Source: Malurus cyaneus samueli (lineage: Eukaryota; Chordata; Aves; Passeriformes; Maluridae). From it: a DNA stretch of 64,000 nucleotides. The translations under genes were made by a program, and so were the position numbers. This document shows, in pieces, positions 60,949 through 64,000 of this stretch. Under the pieces are notes generated by a model, which was not told the origin of the DNA, ran no database searches, and saw only the letters and a program-made list of their open reading frames with translations. The stretch is taken from the NCBI GenBank assembly GCA_009741485.1, contig VKON01000201.1, positions 192,891 through 256,890 of the forward strand. Reading direction: 5' to 3'. Every line of letters starts with the position of its first letter. Position 1 is the stretch's first letter.

Positions 60949-63255
60949 GGAGAGAAAAGAGTTGAGATTTTCACTGTACTTCTGGTACAGTGAAGTAAAA
61001 AATTATGTTTGCCATGACACTTATAAAAGCACTTATGAAAGTTTTTGCTTCTCTCTGACTTAGGGCATTTAGAAGTTAGTATTGAAAAAGTAACATATAT
61101 TTTGCTTCTAATGGTGGAATCTGAAGTGAATAAAAGTTGCAGCGTTCTCAGTGTTGGTGTTGGTAGTGCCAGTACAGTGGGGTTTTTTTTCCCTTATCCC
61201 TGATTATCTCATGATTGTCATGAGACTAATTTATTCCAGGAGTTCAAATGGGAAAGTTCAATATAAATGAACTTAAAATTTTTCTTTCTGAATGTTCCAG
61301 ATAAATTCATGTGAGGTGCTTTTTTCACAGCTGAATGTGTTAACTGAAATCCCATTAAACCTGCATTTAAGTATTACAATGTTAGTTAAGCATTCAGATG
61401 TTAGCTTTTATAAAGCTGAGCTTCATGTCTGTAGTCATTAGAATTGCTGTCCTAATGGTGACACCACCATCTCACCTAGTGGTGAGATACATTCCATAGA
61501 AAACACCTCATTGCATTTTTACTTTGTTGTTTTAGAGATTAGAATGTGCATAGTAATAGAAATCATAAACAAAGAAAATAATACAGCTCCATAGTCTAAG
61601 GCAATTTGATGCCCTCTGATTACAGTGTGTTTTTCTCTAGACTGGTAAGGGTTGCAGAGCGGTTCTAGGTAGCTGGGTGAATCTGATGTCCCAATATGTT
61701 TTCACTATCTTTGAGGGTATACAAAGCAAACAACAGAAGCTAAGTCTTTATATAGACAACTCTTGCTGAAACTGACTGGAAATGTGCCTTGAATGTAAGG
61801 TGTAGAATGTGGTACAAAGTACCCTGTAAATTCACACTCAGATGTTTCTATATGTAGGTCCAAAATGAATGGATTCTAAATGACCATTCTGACTGCAATG
61901 TCTAGCAAAATAATACTAATTACAGACCATAATTTTATAGGACAGTCTGAAGTAATTTAATGCAAGCATGTGTTTCATAAACAGACATGGTGAAATAAAA
62001 ATGTTAGTCTTTCTGTTTAGTTAAAACACTTGCTTAGGAGTTCTTGGAGAAGGACTCTTTGAATAAAGTTAAATATACATATATTGTGATAGCCCATTAA
62101 TTGTAGGAGGAAGTTTCTTAGCAAGAAAATTTAACATCATAATCTGTACAAAATGGGGTCTAGATATAGGTTACACATAAAATCTGCTATTTATTACCTG
62201 CTGGATGCCTACCCTATCTTTTAATTATTTTTAGTTGTATAGTATGTTTGCAAATGACTGCACACACACAGACACATAGATAAGTATTTTGCACAAGGTA
62301 TTTGTTAGACAGCTGGAAATATTTTGTTAGGTTGTAGCTGAATCTGTGAGTTGGGAAACTGAAATGTTTGTGCTGAATTACATATTTTCTGTTAAGTTCT
62401 GCATTTCTGAGAAAAGCTTGTTACAATAAAAATGTTCTGAATTAGGTGGTTTTGCTTCTGGGAGAGAAACCTCTGATTTAAGTGAAAGAAGGAGATACAG
62501 CTCCTCCACTTTCTGCCCATCTATCTTTTGTTTCTTTAAGAGAAAGAAAAGGAGGGGGAAATGTGAAGGAAGTCCTGTGACCTTGTGTCACAGGTGTTGA
62601 AAGAAAGGGGAATGGAGAATCATCAGGCAGTCAGGTCTTTAGCTTTTCAATAATGTGTTTTTGTTACATGGCAAAGCCACTGAAGCAGCATCAACCAGTA
62701 AGACTTCATGTATTTTTATGTCATCATGGGTTACATTGCTTTGTAAAATAAATTTGTAATAATATACTCTTGGTAGTTTGTGTGTGGCTGTAAGAAAAGA
62801 GAGGAGTTTGATTTAGTAGGTGGTTAAAATTCTTAGGAGAGGCTTGAAATGGAAGATGAATTCATGTTCCAATATTGATGTGGCATGCATAGAATTAAGT
62901 GAGCTATTTTTAGATTAAGGCCAGACATACAAAAAAACTCAGGATTTTTTCAGGCTTTGGATGCATGTTTAGTGCTCAGAGATTGTATGAGGTGCCTTAA
63001 ATAGAGTACAAAAGTAAGACAAAAGTAACCGAATTACACCTTGGAAGAAAATGCTACTATAAGATACTAAGAGTGATCTATACCACTAGAGAATTATAAT
63101 TATGGAGGTTCAGAATCATGGAGGGTTTCTTGCTCTCAACACTGAATGAGCTGCTCAAAGTTGTAAATAACTGATGAGCCTTTGATTAGGATAAGGTTAT
63201 TCATAATCTTCCCAAAAGCATCTTCAGCGCAGTGAAGAAAGGAGCATCAGATCTA

Positions 63256-63258
<3 letters not shown>

Positions 63259-63290
<32 letters not shown>
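63259..63290. repeat. 32-base poly-A run
   Basis: An uninterrupted A-run of 32 bases. The sequence directly before it shows no recognisable retroposed gene or SINE, and I see no flanking target-site duplication, so it is listed as a simple repeat. Confidence 0.9.
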
Positions 63291-63291
<1 letters not shown>

Positions 63292-64000
63292 CAGTTGCTC
63301 TAAGTTGCATATTTAAGCAGGAACAGAATACAACATGCATGGAAAGAAGCCATTTTAAATAATGTTTCAGTCTTCACTGTCTGACCCTGTGTTTATGTTC
63401 CCTGGCGCTTGAAGTTATAGAGAGATATTTCCTGGGTGTTTTTTAAAATGCTAGCTATCAATGAACAATTACAAAAACTGTTTATAATATCTTTAATATA
63501 TCTGAAGAAATGGAAGATGTATTAGTATATGAAGAGTTATCAAGTCATATCACAAATCTAAAACAAGCCCGAATTTTTAATTATAGTAATGTTAATGTTG
63601 ATATTAATATTGTTGGCAAATATTTTCCTTTTTTATAATTTTGCTGTCTCTTTTTTAAAATGTAACATGATGATTCTTTAAATTAAAGACAGCAGAACTC
63701 CTTTGTAATAAACATACTCTCACGTCATTTTGTGAGACTAAATGTATTTCCAAGTATGTTCTGCATGAAATAGAAATTTGAGGTGCACCCTATGGTGGGA
63801 TTCAACTGTCTGTAGTATATCCCAGACGGGCACAGTGAAATGTTGTATATTTCATTCATATATTTAATTGTGTTTTTTGCTAGTTATCTAGAAGTAGTTA
63901 ATAAATATATTTTATTTTAACAAAGTCATTGGTGCTTGTGAGGAACTTATTACTAGTCAGGAAGGAAAGAAAAGAGCAGGGCCATTGGGTAGCTATAAGC

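Larger units (their letters stand above)
57853..64000 (+). other. PAM: PAM intron running to the window end
   Basis: More than 6 kb of AT-rich sequence. I looked for the following linker exon (DFYSLL...) and for PAL-domain exons and did not recognise any. Features noted: an 11-base inverted repeat at 60912-60948 and a 32-base A-run at 63259-63290. Open frames here (for example 59617-59961) are not recognisable. Confidence 0.65.

Noticed and set aside
63259..63290. Poly-A tail of a processed pseudogene
   Set aside because: No coding or SINE-like sequence precedes the A-run and no flanking direct repeat is visible.
1..64000. Bacterial-type systems, CRISPR arrays, tRNA or rRNA genes
   Set aside because: No regularly spaced repeats, cloverleaf or ribosomal signatures were seen; composition, introns and retroelements are those of a vertebrate nuclear genome.

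Overview
The window is eukaryotic nuclear DNA, almost certainly from a bird. It carries a 5'-truncated chicken-repeat-1 (CR1) LINE with the typical avian 3' end, several avian-type retroviral LTRs, and long AT-rich introns. The only host gene I can support is PAM (peptidylglycine alpha-amidating monooxygenase), seen as short exons with good splice sites on the + strand. The exons cover part of the copper-dependent PHM (hydroxylating) domain and the start of the linker towards the PAL (lyase) domain. In order they are: WDCDEGTC...PKG (3157-3242), VGFRVGGE...AFR (broken at 4889-4967, intact in inverted copy at 20263-20346), QPLIA...PPGEK (24031-24096, minus; noisy plus copy near 44946-45020), then a clean + strand run at 49528, 49727, 50082, 52945, 57478 and 57781. 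The last two are a tandem duplication of one 72-base exon.

Layout. 1-11999: intron/exon block A with two exons, a CR1 interrupted by an LTR, a second LTR and a 100-base tandem duplication. 12000-12024: gap of 25 N. 12025-13487: spacer. 13488-22575: block B, the reverse complement of 2690-11845. 22576-24929: block C with one exon on the minus strand. 24930-24954: second gap of 25 N. 24955-29280: unique sequence, increasingly erratic. 29280-41300: a third, direct copy of block A full of small indels. 41310-42585: the spacer again, reversed and noisy. 42590-46740: noisy pieces of blocks C and D, ending in a fold-back. 46741-48445: segment of C flanked by inverted repeats. 48446-64000: clean single-copy sequence with the later PAM exons, LTR remnants and long introns.

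Interpretation. The third copy differs from A mostly by indels, as expected of uncorrected long-read sequence used to fill a gap. The simplest linear order of the real locus is the one the noisy sequence follows: A, spacer reversed, first part of C, second part of C reversed, then D. In that order all recognised exons lie on the + strand. The 9.1 kb palindrome and the minus-strand exon are therefore more likely assembly products than biology, although a real inverted duplication cannot be excluded by reading alone.

The most interesting biological signal is the duplicated linker exon: two 72-base phase 1-1 exons 231 bases apart, differing at six bases (four synonymous), each with its own splice sites. 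No RNA gene, CRISPR, operon or previously undescribed system was found.
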